A stretch of DNA of 64,000 bases from CAYYWP01 sp050176585 (GTDB taxonomy: Bacteria; Desulfobacterota; Binatia; HRBIN30; CADEER01). Below the pieces are notes generated by a model. That model was not told the origin of the DNA. It saw only the letters and a list, made by a program, of their open reading frames with translations, and made no database searches. Positions 45,185 through 53,823 of the stretch are shown here, in pieces. Both the position numbers and the translations under genes were made by a program. The DNA lies in NCBI GenBank assembly GCA_050176585.1, contig JBFXHX010000003.1, forward strand, positions 1 to 64,000. Direction: 5' to 3'. Every line of letters starts with the position of its first letter. Positions within the stretch are counted from its first letter, which is position 1.

Positions 45185-45991
45185 ATGTGGTGCGGCCCAG
45201 CCCGCGGGGCGCGGGCGGAACGGCGGCGATGGCGAATCGTCGCGGCGGCTGCCTTTCTGGCTGTCGGGTGTCGCACGGCAGAGAACCCGCTGGTCGAGGT
45301 CCAGGTCCGACAAGTGGCGGTCGATCCCACCTCGCGCTCACCAGTACTGCTTCTCGAAGACCCCGAGCGGCACATCGCAGTCCCGATCTGGATCGGACCG
45401 GCCGAAGCGCAGTCGATTGCCTCATACCTCAGCGGCGCCACGCCGCCACGGCCGCTGACGCACGATCTGATGAAAGCGACGCTCGAGCGGCTGGGTGTCG
45501 GATTGCGGCGTGTCGTCATCAGGGAGTTACGCGAGCATACCTACCTCGCGGACATCGTGCTCGTGCAAGATGGCCAGGAGATCACGATCGACAGTCGCCC
45601 GAGTGATGCGATCGCCCTTGCCGTCCGCTTCGGACAACCGATCCAGATGGCGCGCGAGCTGTTCGCGAGCGAAGCGGTGGTCGACCTACGGGGAGCCCCG
45701 GTCGACACCGCGACGATTGCCGGATTGACCGTACAGATGTTATCCGCGGACCTGGCCCGATACTTCGAGCTGCCGCCCGGCAAGGGCGTGATCGTGTCCG
45801 ACGTCGCCGAGGGCGGGCCCGAAGACGTGCACAGGGGCGATGTGATCCTCGAGGTCAACGGGGCGTCGGTGCGCGACCCTGCGGATTTTCGCGCGAAGCT
45901 CGGCGCAGCCGGCCAACGGGCGGCGGTGACGTTACAGCGCGAAGGTGCGCGCGTGGAGCTCGATCTCGAAGTGCCGCGCTCGGTCGAGTGA
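45185..45991 (+). CDS. Lipoprotein fusing DUF151 bifunctional-nuclease domain to PDZ
   Basis: 268 residues. The N-terminus is basic then hydrophobic, ending in a lipobox-like LAVGC (C29). Residues 37-155 form a DUF151/BFN domain: VEVQVRQVAVDP, then PVLLLEDPERHIAVPIWIGPAEA, LTHDLMKATLERLG and DSRPSDAIALAVR. Residues 178-262 form a PDZ domain (GVIVSDVAEGGPEDVHRGDVILEVNG). Cytoplasmic DUF151 proteins are implicated in nuclease or regulatory roles; here export to the envelope and PDZ binding are predicted. ATG 45185 is chosen next to GTG 45182; a frame start at 45155 would overlap less plausibly with plsB. Not co-oriented with any obvious partner except cyoE downstream. Confidence 0.85.
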   Translation: MWCGPARGARAERRRWRIVAAAAFLAVGCRTAENPLVEVQVRQVAVDPTSRSPVLLLEDPERHIAVPIWIGPAEAQSIASYLSGATPPRPLTHDLMKATLERLGVGLRRVVIRELREHTYLADIVLVQDGQEITIDSRPSDAIALAVRFGQPIQMARELFASEAVVDLRGAPVDTATIAGLTVQMLSADLARYFELPPGKGVIVSDVAEGGPEDVHRGDVILEVNGASVRDPADFRAKLGAAGQRAAVTLQREGARVELDLEVPRSVE

Positions 45992-46065
45992 AATCGGGTG
46001 ACTGGGTGCCTCCCCCGGTTGCACCGAGTCATCGACTTGCTCAATATACCGCGGGCTTCCCATCC

Positions 46066-46968
46066 ATGCAGAAAAGCGCGCAGCTCGCGGCGACGCAACG
46101 CGGGAACGCATTGGCTGTCTTGGCCGACTATCTCGCACTGACCAAGCCGCGTTTGGCGGTGATGGTCATGATCACCGCCGCCGTGGGGTACTACTTGGGC
46201 TCCACCGGCGCGTTTCAAGCCGGCCGTTTCCTGCACGCGATGATCGGCACCGGTTTGGCTGCCGCGGGCGCATTGGCTCTCAACCAGTATCTGGAGCGCG
46301 ATCTGGACGCGCGCATGGAGCGCACGCGCGGGCGTCCGCTCGCCGCCGGCCGGCTGCAGCCGTTGCCCGCGCTCGTCTTCGGTGTCGCGCTGACCGTCAT
46401 CGGGCTGCTCGAGCTCCTGCTCGCCGTCAACCCGCTGGCCAGCGCGGTGACCGCCGTGACCTCGGCGATCTACCTTTTCCTCTACACGCCGCTGAAGCGG
46501 ATGACGCCGCTGTGCACGATCGTGGGAGCGATTCCAGGTGCGCTGCCGCCGGTGACCGGTTGGGTGGCGGCCGCCGGCAGCGTCGGCGACGGCGCGCTGG
46601 CGCTGTTCGCGATCGTCTTCCTGTGGCAGATCCCGCACTCGCTGGCCATCGCGCGCATGTACGCCGACGATTACGCGGATGCCGGATTTCAGCTGCTGCC
46701 CGTCGTCGAGCCCAACAGCCGTCGGACGGAACGAGCGGTACTGAGCTACACCTTGGCCCTGGTGGCGGTCGGCCTGATGCCAACGCTATTGGGGCTCGCC
46801 GGTGCGCTATACCTCGCCGCGGCTTTGATTCTCGGCGTGGCACTGTTCGTCACCGCTGTCGCCTTCGCTTTTCGGCGACCCGGGTCGGCGCGGCGACTGT
46901 TGTTCGCGTCGCTGATCTACCTTCCCACTCTGTTGGCGATCATGGCGCTCGACAGAGTGGGTCCGTAG
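46066..46968 (+). CDS. cyoE: Protoheme IX farnesyltransferase (heme O synthase)
   Basis: 300-residue UbiA-family membrane enzyme that adds farnesyl to heme B for oxidase hemes. The prenyl-binding motif is NQYLERDLDARMERTRGRPL (about residues 73-92), and the second acidic motif lies near YADDYADAGFQLLP. It begins with YLALTKPR before the first of about eight membrane segments. ATG 46066 fits the family length; GTG 45988, overlapping the stop of the preceding gene, would add 26 residues. Genes for oxidase subunit III and the copper chaperone Sco follow, so it belongs to a cytochrome oxidase assembly group. Confidence 0.92.
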   Translation: MQKSAQLAATQRGNALAVLADYLALTKPRLAVMVMITAAVGYYLGSTGAFQAGRFLHAMIGTGLAAAGALALNQYLERDLDARMERTRGRPLAAGRLQPLPALVFGVALTVIGLLELLLAVNPLASAVTAVTSAIYLFLYTPLKRMTPLCTIVGAIPGALPPVTGWVAAAGSVGDGALALFAIVFLWQIPHSLAIARMYADDYADAGFQLLPVVEPNSRRTERAVLSYTLALVAVGLMPTLLGLAGALYLAAALILGVALFVTAVAFAFRRPGSARRLLFASLIYLPTLLAIMALDRVGP

Positions 46969-47348
46969 CCCACGTCGAGAGCCATTCGTTACGCGCCGGC
47001 GCGGGTCGGCGCGAGTGGTTGGTGCGGATATTCGGGCTCGCGAATGGCGGCCGGAGCGGCAGAAATCTCGACGCGACGCTGGACGTTTCGCGGCCGACTC
47101 GTGTACTGATCGTATGCACCACGAGGATTTCGCGCCATGACCGCGCCGACCGAAGCGATGTTCCGGCCGGGTTCAGTGGCACTGCTGGCCGCCCGGTTGG
47201 GAGTGGCCGGTCCGCCCACCGGCGAGCCACGGGCGAAACGGCCGCGGTGTGACCCTCGAAGCGCAGCGCGCGCGCTGCGGCGCGCGTGTGCCGGCAATGC
47301 CGCCGCCGCACACCAAGCGCCGGCGACCGTGTCCGGATTCCGCGTGTG
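46969..47348. other. 380-base stretch without a recognisable gene
   Basis: No reading frame on either strand here has protein-like character; the open frames are short and Arg-rich. A small hairpin ATTCG/CGAAT near 47028-47043 is the only structure. It may be a leader for the subunit III gene or the remnant of a lost oxidase gene. Confidence 0.6.
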
Positions 47349-48023
47349 ATGTCGCGCACGATGGCCACCCCGCATCCGAGCTCGCGCAGGGCAACGGCGA
47401 TCCGGAGAAAATACCCACGCCTGGCGTATAGCGGTGGTGGCAGTGGGCCGCCGGTGCCCGTTCGCGAGGTGGACGACGGCCGCAACGCGGTGCTCGCCAT
47501 GCTGTTCTTTCTGGGCAGCGAGTTCATGCTGTTCGCCGCCCTAATCAGCGCGTATCTCGCCCTGCGCGCGGGGGCCGAGGCATGGCCGCCGCCGGGTCAA
47601 CCGCGATTGCCACTGGGAATCACGGGCGCGAATACGGTCGTGCTGCTCGCGAGCGGCATTGCCATCTGGCGCGCCCGGTCCGCGGTGTTCGCGGTGCGCA
47701 TGGAAGCATGCCGGCGCTGGCTGATCGCCACGCTCCTGCTCGGGGGCGCCTTCGTCGGAGTGCAAGGTTGCGAGTGGGCGCGCTTGATCGGCTATGGCTT
47801 GCGGATCTCCTCTGGAACGTACGGCGGTATGTTCTACACCGTCATCGGCACGCACGCTCTGCACGTCGTGGCCGCGGTAGCAGTTCTGGCCGCCGTGCTG
47901 TGGCGGGCTCGGCGTGGGCGCTACGATGTGAAACGACAGACCGACGTCGAAGTCGCCTACTTGTACTGGATATTCGTCGTGGCCGTCTGGCCGGTCCTGT
48001 ACGTGCTGGTATATCTATCGTGA
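47349..48023 (+). CDS. Cytochrome c oxidase subunit III-type protein
   Basis: 224 residues with five membrane segments. FLGSEFMLFAALISAYLALR forms the first helix, QGCEWARL sits at a loop, and GGMFYTVIGTHALHVVAAV carries the conserved histidines, typical of the short bacterial COX3. Subunit III stabilises the aa3-type oxidase and its proton path. Start codons at 47349 and 47361 are both possible; neither has a clear ribosome site. cyoE lies upstream after a 380-base empty stretch and sco follows. Subunits I and II are not in the window. Confidence 0.88.
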   Translation: MSRTMATPHPSSRRATAIRRKYPRLAYSGGGSGPPVPVREVDDGRNAVLAMLFFLGSEFMLFAALISAYLALRAGAEAWPPPGQPRLPLGITGANTVVLLASGIAIWRARSAVFAVRMEACRRWLIATLLLGGAFVGVQGCEWARLIGYGLRISSGTYGGMFYTVIGTHALHVVAAVAVLAAVLWRARRGRYDVKRQTDVEVAYLYWIFVVAVWPVLYVLVYLS

Positions 48024-48191
48024 GGATGGGTCGCGCGTGCCCGCCAGTCTCGCCCCTCTCACAGCGGGCCGCGGCTCGTCCGTGTAAGTGGACTTGAGCG
48101 CTTCCCGAAACAGCACCGCTCCATGCATGCGCGCTGCGCCTCGCGCGCACGCGTGGCCTCCGCGGCCGACCGGAGCCGGCGCGGAGTCGAG

Positions 48192-48857
48192 ATGACCGCC
48201 CCCCCTGACGTGACCAAAACCGCCTCGCCGTCGCCGGCGGTCACGCGGCTGATCTGGGCGGGCCTGGCCGCGTTCATGTTGGTCGTCGCAGGCCTTGCGG
48301 CGGTTTCGTGGCAGCGCGGGGCGGCGAGCGCGCCGCCGGTATTCGGCGAGCTCCCCGACTTCGCGCTCACGGAGCGCTCCGGGCAGATGGTCACCCCCGC
48401 CGATCTCGCGGGAAAGCCCTGGGTGGCCGACTTCATCTTCACCCGCTGCCGCGGCACGTGCCCGGTGTTGTCGACCCGCATGCGCGAGCTGCGGCGGCTC
48501 ACCCGGGATGCCGGGGTGCCGGCGCGATTCGTGTCCTTCAGCGTCGACCCAAGCCATGACACGCCGGCCGTTCTGCGGGAGTACGCGGCCGCGTTCGGCG
48601 CCGATGGCGACGATTGGCTGTTTGTGACGGGCGAGCGCGACAAGCTCTACGATCTGATCGGGCGAGGGTTTCGCCTCAGCGTCGCGGATCGCACCACCGA
48701 AGATCCCGGTGCGACCGCGGGCGAGCTGATCACGCACAGCGACCGCTTCGTTCTGGTCGACGGCCGTGGCCGAATCCGCGGATATTACCACGGCACGGAC
48801 CCACAATCGGCGCCCGTGCTGCTGCGCGACCTGGGCGCCGTCGCGCGCGAGGATTGA
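48192..48857 (+). CDS. sco: SCO1/SenC-type copper chaperone for cytochrome oxidase
   Basis: 221 residues. An N-terminal membrane anchor covers about 19-39, followed by a thioredoxin-like domain. The copper ligands are C86 and C90 in TRCRGTCP and H182 in ELITHSDRF. Sco delivers copper to, or keeps reduced, the CuA site of oxidase subunit II on the outer face of the inner membrane. ATG 48192 has GGAG eight bases before it. It is the last of the cyoE-III-sco group and converges on thrH with a single base between the stops. Confidence 0.92.
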   Translation: MTAPPDVTKTASPSPAVTRLIWAGLAAFMLVVAGLAAVSWQRGAASAPPVFGELPDFALTERSGQMVTPADLAGKPWVADFIFTRCRGTCPVLSTRMRELRRLTRDAGVPARFVSFSVDPSHDTPAVLREYAAAFGADGDDWLFVTGERDKLYDLIGRGFRLSVADRTTEDPGATAGELITHSDRFVLVDGRGRIRGYYHGTDPQSAPVLLRDLGAVARED

Positions 48858-48858
48858 T

Positions 48859-49461
48859 TCAGGAGACCGCTGCAGCGGTGATTGCGGAGCGGAGATCGTC
48901 GTAGGTGCGCGTGACCGGATACTGGGGGAACTCGCGCACCACGTTGTCGGGCGGTCGAAAGAGGATACCGGCGTCCGCTGCGGCGAGCATGCTCGTGTCG
49001 TTGTACGAATCGCCCGCGGCGATCACGGAAAAGTTCAGGTCCTTCAGCGCGAGCACGGCGCGGCGCTTTCCGTCGGGCAGGCGCAACCGGTAGTCGCGCA
49101 CGCGCTGCTGCGCATCGACGACCAGCGAGTTGCAGAACAAGGTCGGATGACCGAGCTGTCGCATGAGGGGCGCCGCGAACTCGTAGAACGTGTCCGATAA
49201 GATGATCACTTGATACGTACTGCGCAGCGAGGCGAGGAACTCGCGGGCGCCCTCGAGGGGGCCCATGCGGCCGATGACGGTTTGCAGGTCGCGCAAGGTC
49301 AGGCCGTGCTCGTCGAGGATGCGGATGCGGTTGCGCATCAACTTGTCGTAGTCCGGCTCGTCGCGCGTGGTGATGCGCAACGCGGCGATGTCGGTCGCGT
49401 CGGCGACGTTGATCCAGATCTCGGGCACGAGCACGCCCTCGAGGTCGAGGCAAACGATCAT
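48859..49461 (-). CDS. thrH: ThrH-type HAD phosphatase (phosphoserine/homoserine phosphotransferase)
   Basis: 200 residues, close to the 205 of Pseudomonas ThrH. HAD motif I is CLDLEGVLVPEIW, where the second aspartate is replaced by glutamate as in ThrH. Motif II is VIILSDTFYEF, the lysine is in DGKRRAVLAL, and motif IV is AAGDSYNDTSML. ThrH can hydrolyse phosphoserine and transfer phosphate to homoserine, linking serine and threonine synthesis. ATG 49461 is chosen because it begins motif I directly; the upstream frame has no support. fabD ends 62 bases upstream on the same strand. Confidence 0.9.
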   Translation of the reverse strand: MIVCLDLEGVLVPEIWINVADATDIAALRITTRDEPDYDKLMRNRIRILDEHGLTLRDLQTVIGRMGPLEGAREFLASLRSTYQVIILSDTFYEFAAPLMRQLGHPTLFCNSLVVDAQQRVRDYRLRLPDGKRRAVLALKDLNFSVIAAGDSYNDTSMLAAADAGILFRPPDNVVREFPQYPVTRTYDDLRSAITAAAVS

Positions 49462-49523
49462 GGGCGGTTGGGTATCGGGTCCGCCGGACAGGTGCAAGTC
49501 CGATGCGGGTGCCCGCGCTCCGG

Positions 49524-50435
49524 TCAAACGGCCAGCCGGGCTCGCGTGGCTTGGAGCGAGGCGGTATCGCCGACGTTCAGGCGCTCGACGCTGCGGTCGA
49601 TGCGGCGCAGCAAGCCGCCCAGAACGTTGCCGGGTCCGACCTCGACCGCGGCGCGCACGCTCTCATCGGCGATCATGCGCTGCATCAGCTGCGTCCAGCG
49701 CACGGGGCGGCTCACCTGACGCGCCAGTCCGTCGCGCACGGCCTGCGCCGTCGTGACCCGAGCGGCATCGACGTTGTTGTAGAGCGGTACGGCGGGGTCG
49801 GCGATCGCGACATCGGCCAGATCGGCGCGCAGCCGCTCCTCGGCGGGCAACATCAACCGGCAGTGGAAGGGCGCGCTCACGGACAGCTCGATCGCCTGGC
49901 GGGCGCCGGTGGCCGCTGCGACGCGGCGCGCGGCTTCGCGCTCCCCCGCGATCACGATCTGGCCGGGCGCATTGTAGTTCGCGATGTCCACGGCGCCGCT
50001 TTCCGCGGCGATGGCCGCGGCGATGACTTCGGCCTCCACGCCGAGCAGCGCGAACATGGCACCGGTGCCTTCGGGGACGGCGTCCTGCATGTAGCGGCCG
50101 CGCTTGTGGACGAGGGCGATCGCGTCGCGGAAGGCGAGCGAGCCGGCTGCGACCAACGCTGAATACTCGCCGAGGCTGTGTCCGGCGACGCACGCTGGGC
50201 GTCCCCCCAGCAGCCGGTACGCAGCGACGCTGACGAGAACGATGGCGGGCTGTGCGTTGGCCGTCAGGCGCAGCTCGGCCTCCGGACCTTCGCGGATGAT
50301 CCGCGACAGCGCGAAACCGAGCGTGTCGTCTGCTTCCGCAAACAGCTCGCGGACTGCGGCCGATTGCTCGTAGAGGTCGGTACCCATACCGACCGCTTGT
50401 GATCCCTGGCCGGGAAAGACGTAGGCGACGGACAT
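49524..50435 (-). CDS. fabD: Malonyl-CoA:ACP transacylase FabD
   Basis: 303 residues with the full FabD fold. The N-terminus has FPGQGSQAVGMG, the serine nucleophile is S87 in VAGHSLGEY, an arginine binds malonate, and the catalytic histidine lies in APFHCRLM. It loads malonate onto acyl carrier protein at the start of fatty acid elongation. It is unusual that no fabH, fabG or acpP sits beside it; the neighbours are a class I aldolase and thrH. ATG 50435 begins the conserved region directly. Confidence 0.95.
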   Translation of the reverse strand: MSVAYVFPGQGSQAVGMGTDLYEQSAAVRELFAEADDTLGFALSRIIREGPEAELRLTANAQPAIVLVSVAAYRLLGGRPACVAGHSLGEYSALVAAGSLAFRDAIALVHKRGRYMQDAVPEGTGAMFALLGVEAEVIAAAIAAESGAVDIANYNAPGQIVIAGEREAARRVAAATGARQAIELSVSAPFHCRLMLPAEERLRADLADVAIADPAVPLYNNVDAARVTTAQAVRDGLARQVSRPVRWTQLMQRMIADESVRAAVEVGPGNVLGGLLRRIDRSVERLNVGDTASLQATRARLAV

Positions 50436-50475
50436 CCGAAGCGCGCTGGCGCGCGGCGCCCTGGCGAAAGAACGC

Positions 50476-51528
50476 TCAGGCCACGGTAATGGTCTGATCG
50501 AGATAGACGTCCTGAATGAGGTGCAGCAGCTTCACGCCGTCTTCCATCGAGCGCTGGAATGCCTTGCGGCCGGAGATGAGCCCGGCCCCACCAGCGCGTT
50601 TGTTGATCACCGCCGTGCGCACGGCGTCGGCGAAGTCGCTGGCGCCCTCGGAGGCGCCGCCGGAGTTGATGAGCCCGATGCGACCCATGTAGCAGCCCGC
50701 GACCTGATACCGGGTGAGATCGATCGGGTGGTCGGTGGTGAGCGTCTCGTACACCAACTTGCTCGTCTTCCCGAAATTGAGCGCGGTGAAGCCGCCGTTG
50801 TTCTCCGGCGCCTTCTGCTTGATGATGTCCGCTTCAAGGGTCACGCCGAGGTGGTTGGCCTGGCTCGTGAGGTCGGCTGCGACATGGTAGTCGATGCCAT
50901 CCTTCTTGAAGGCGCTGTTGCGCAGGTAACACCACAACACGGTCACCATGCCGAGCTCGTGCGCCCGCTTGAACGCGGCCGAGACCTCTTGGATCTGGCG
51001 CCCCGATTCCTCCGAGCCGAAGTAGATCGTCGCGCCGACCGCGGCGCAGCCCATGTCGACCGCCTGGTCCACATGGGCGAACATGATCTGGTCGAATTTG
51101 TTCGGGTAGGTGAGCAACTCGTTGTGATTCAGCTTGAGGAGCAGGGGGATCTTGTGGGCGTACTTGCGGGCCACCGCGCCGAGTGAGCCGAGCGTGGTCG
51201 CGACCGCGTTGCAGCCGCCCTCGAGCGCCAGGCGGACGAGGTTTTCGGGGTCGAAGTAGAGCGGATTGGGCGCAAACGAGGCCCCGGCGCTGTGCTCGAT
51301 GCCTTGGTCGACCGGCAAGATGGACATGTACCCGGTGCCGGCGAGGCGCCCGTGGTTGTAGATCGCCTGCAAGTTGCGCAGCACCGGAATCGGCCGGTCG
51401 GTGATCGACAATACGCGGTCGATGAAGTCCGGGCCGGGCAAGTGCAGCAGGGACTTGTCGATGGTCTTGCAGCGATGGGACAAGAGCCAGTCGGCATCCT
51501 TGCCGAGCAGATCGCTGATGCGCGTCAT
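50476..51528 (-). CDS. fbaB: Class I fructose-bisphosphate aldolase, FbaB/DhnA type
   Basis: 350 residues of the archaeal/FbaB type. SILPVDQGIEHSAGASF lies near residue 70, LLLKLNHNELLTYPN follows, and the late GCYMGRIGLINSGGAS and SGRKAF segments bind phosphate. The Schiff-base lysine is expected in the barrel, but I do not assign it. It interconverts fructose-1,6-bisphosphate with triose phosphates. It starts at ATG 51528 and lies 40 bases upstream of fabD on the same strand. Confidence 0.92.
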   Translation of the reverse strand: MTRISDLLGKDADWLLSHRCKTIDKSLLHLPGPDFIDRVLSITDRPIPVLRNLQAIYNHGRLAGTGYMSILPVDQGIEHSAGASFAPNPLYFDPENLVRLALEGGCNAVATTLGSLGAVARKYAHKIPLLLKLNHNELLTYPNKFDQIMFAHVDQAVDMGCAAVGATIYFGSEESGRQIQEVSAAFKRAHELGMVTVLWCYLRNSAFKKDGIDYHVAADLTSQANHLGVTLEADIIKQKAPENNGGFTALNFGKTSKLVYETLTTDHPIDLTRYQVAGCYMGRIGLINSGGASEGASDFADAVRTAVINKRAGGAGLISGRKAFQRSMEDGVKLLHLIQDVYLDQTITVA

Positions 51529-51715
51529 CGGTGGAGCTCCTCTTTGTTCTCGGGGCGCGTCACTGCCACGACCGCACTATAGCGGCGCCGCCGTCGCGCG
51601 CACCATAGCCCAAAGGCGCGTGCGGCGGGAAGCTGATGCGCCACGCGCTCGGGGATTCTTGCGGTTCCGGCTGGGCGCCTGCTACATCGATGGCCGGTTG
51701 GTTCCCTGCCGGCGA

Positions 51716-51797
51716 GCGAGAGTGGCGGAACTGGTAGACGCGCTAGACTTAGGATCTAGTGGGGCCACCCGTGGGGGTTCGAGTCCCCCCTCTCGCA
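51716..51797 (+). tRNA. tRNA-Leu (anticodon TAG)
   Basis: Acceptor stem GCGAGAG/CTCTCGC, a class II variable arm, T-loop GTTCGAGTC, and an anticodon loop CTTAGGA giving TAG. The CCA end is not encoded. It lies just before tig. Confidence 0.93.
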
Positions 51798-51871
51798 CGG
51801 GCTCGAGCGCGCCTCGCGCGACCGTTTTCTTGAAACCCCCCCATGATACCGTTAAGGCTAGATCGGTTCAC

Positions 51872-53179
51872 ATGACGAAAGTCGAAATGGAAAGCGTGGA
51901 TGCCGTGCGGCGGCGATTGGCCGTCGAGGTGCCCGCGTCGGAAGTCACGTCGGAGATCGAGCGCGCGTACGACGCGCTGCGTCGCAAGGCGCGCGTGCCC
52001 GGTTTTCGCCCGGGCAAGGCGCCGCGGGCGGTGCTCGAGCAGCTATTCGGGGATCAGGTGCGGGCCGATGTGTTCGGCCGGCTCGTGCAGGAATCGTTCG
52101 CCGAAGCGGTGCGCGAGCAGCAGATTCAGCCCGTGAGTTCCCCCGAAATCGTCACGGAGAGCGCGGAGATCGGGTCCCCGTTGCGCTACTCGGCGACCGT
52201 CGAAGTGCGCCCGACCGTGAGCGCGACTGGCTACGCCGGGCTGGCGGTCGAACGCCCGCAGACGGCGGTCACCGACGAGGAGGTCGAGCGCTTCATCGAC
52301 GGGTTGCGCGAGCGCGAGGCGATCCTGGTGCCGGTGACCGAGCGCGTCGAGGCGCAGCGGGGCGACATCGCCGTGATTGATTACGAAGCGCATATCGCGA
52401 CCAAGCGCGTGGGCAAGGGCGAGCAGCGGCTGGTCGAGATCGGCGGTGAGCCGCCCGACGGTCCTGGCGCACGGCTCGAGGGCGCACGGGTAGGGGAACC
52501 GACGAGTTTCGAGATTGCGTACCCCGCGGATCACCCCAACGCTGAGCTGGCCGGTAACGCCGTGGAGTTCCGCGCGACGGTGACGGCCCTTTCGCGGCGT
52601 GACGTGCCGCCGCTGGACGACGCGTTCGCGCGCTCCCAGGCGGATTGCGAAACGGTCGACGAGTTGCGCGCGCGCGTGCGGGAGCAGCTCGAGGCCGGGG
52701 CGCGCCGGGACGCGGATGCCCGAGTGCGGGCCGCGTTGCTGGGGCAGCTCGTCGCCGCGCACGACTTCGCGGTACCGCAGGCGATGATCGAGCGCCGCGC
52801 CGAGGTGCTGGTGGACGAGGTGCTGGAGAATCTCGGCCCGCGCCGTCCGCCGACCAGTCAGGAGGCGGAGCTACGCGCCAAATTGCACCACGACCTGCAG
52901 GACCAGGCGCGCGATCAAGTCAAAGCGGCGCTGATCCTGGAGTCGGTCGCGCAGCAAGAGGGGCTTTCAATCGACGAGGAGGCGCTCGAGGCGCACATCG
53001 ACCGTATCGCCGAATCTGCGGGGAAGGCGCGCGAGCGCGTGCGCGCGCTGTACCAGGATGCGGCGACTCGCGCGGGGTTACGCGGGCGCTTGTTACAGGA
53101 GCGAGCACTGGATCTCGTGGTGGCGCGGGCGGTCATCGCGGACGCGGAGCCCCGATCGCACATTGCTGGGGTGCTGTGA
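51872..53179 (+). CDS. tig: Trigger factor
   Basis: 435 residues. The N-terminal ribosome-binding domain has GFRPGKAPRAVLEQ (the ribosome-docking signature with FRxGKxP at about 42-48). The FKBP-like PPIase domain covers about 150-235 and is divergent. The C-terminal chaperone domain is helical. It folds nascent chains at the ribosomal exit and may carry peptidyl-prolyl isomerase activity. ATG 51872 begins the family sequence; the open frame runs upstream through the tRNA, which rules out an earlier start. It heads the tig-clpP-clpX-lon-hupB block. Confidence 0.93.
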   Translation: MTKVEMESVDAVRRRLAVEVPASEVTSEIERAYDALRRKARVPGFRPGKAPRAVLEQLFGDQVRADVFGRLVQESFAEAVREQQIQPVSSPEIVTESAEIGSPLRYSATVEVRPTVSATGYAGLAVERPQTAVTDEEVERFIDGLREREAILVPVTERVEAQRGDIAVIDYEAHIATKRVGKGEQRLVEIGGEPPDGPGARLEGARVGEPTSFEIAYPADHPNAELAGNAVEFRATVTALSRRDVPPLDDAFARSQADCETVDELRARVREQLEAGARRDADARVRAALLGQLVAAHDFAVPQAMIERRAEVLVDEVLENLGPRRPPTSQEAELRAKLHHDLQDQARDQVKAALILESVAQQEGLSIDEEALEAHIDRIAESAGKARERVRALYQDAATRAGLRGRLLQERALDLVVARAVIADAEPRSHIAGVL

Positions 53180-53216
53180 AACGGCTAGTATTCGCGCGCG
53201 GGAGACGCGTGGCGAA

Positions 53217-53813
53217 ATGAATCTCATCCCCATCGTCATCGAGCAGACTGGTCGTGGCGAACGGGCCTTCGATATCTTCTCGCGGTTGCTGAAGGATCGG
53301 ATCGTCTTTCTCGGGTCACCCATCACCGACGACGTCGCGAACCTGATCACCGCGCAGTTGTTGTTCCTCGAATCCGAGGATCCCGAGCGCGACATCCACT
53401 TCTACATCAACTCGCCCGGGGGCTCGGTAACTGCCGGATTGGCGATCTACGACACGATGCAGTACGTGCGGCCGGAAGTCTCGACCTTGTGCCTGGGGCA
53501 GGCGGCGAGCATGGCAGCGTGGCTGCTGGCGTCGGGCGCGCGCGGAAAACGCTATACTCTCCCGCACGCCCGGATCATGATCCATCAGCCGCTGGGCGGC
53601 GTGCATGGGCAAGCGGTGGACATCGACATCCAGGCGCGCGAGATCTTGCGGTTGCGCGAGCAACTCAACAACATTCTGGTCAAGCACACGGGCCAGAGCC
53701 TGAAGAAGATCGAAAAGGATACCGACCGCGACCTGTTCATGACCGGTAAACAGGCAGTGGAGTATGGACTGGTGGACGAGGTGATCGTCAGCCGGTCGAT
53801 CAAGAAAGTGTGA
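53217..53813 (+). CDS. clpP: ATP-dependent Clp protease proteolytic subunit
   Basis: 198 residues, typical for mature ClpP. The catalytic triad is S98 (GQAASMAAW), H123 (IMIHQPLGG) and D172 (TDRDLF). Fourteen copies form the barrel that degrades substrates unfolded by ClpX. It starts at ATG 53217 with GGAG about 12 bases before it, 37 bases after tig, and clpX begins ten bases after its stop, so the three are one operon. Confidence 0.97.
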   Translation: MNLIPIVIEQTGRGERAFDIFSRLLKDRIVFLGSPITDDVANLITAQLLFLESEDPERDIHFYINSPGGSVTAGLAIYDTMQYVRPEVSTLCLGQAASMAAWLLASGARGKRYTLPHARIMIHQPLGGVHGQAVDIDIQAREILRLREQLNNILVKHTGQSLKKIEKDTDRDLFMTGKQAVEYGLVDEVIVSRSIKKV

Positions 53814-53823
53814 GCGGTGTCGT

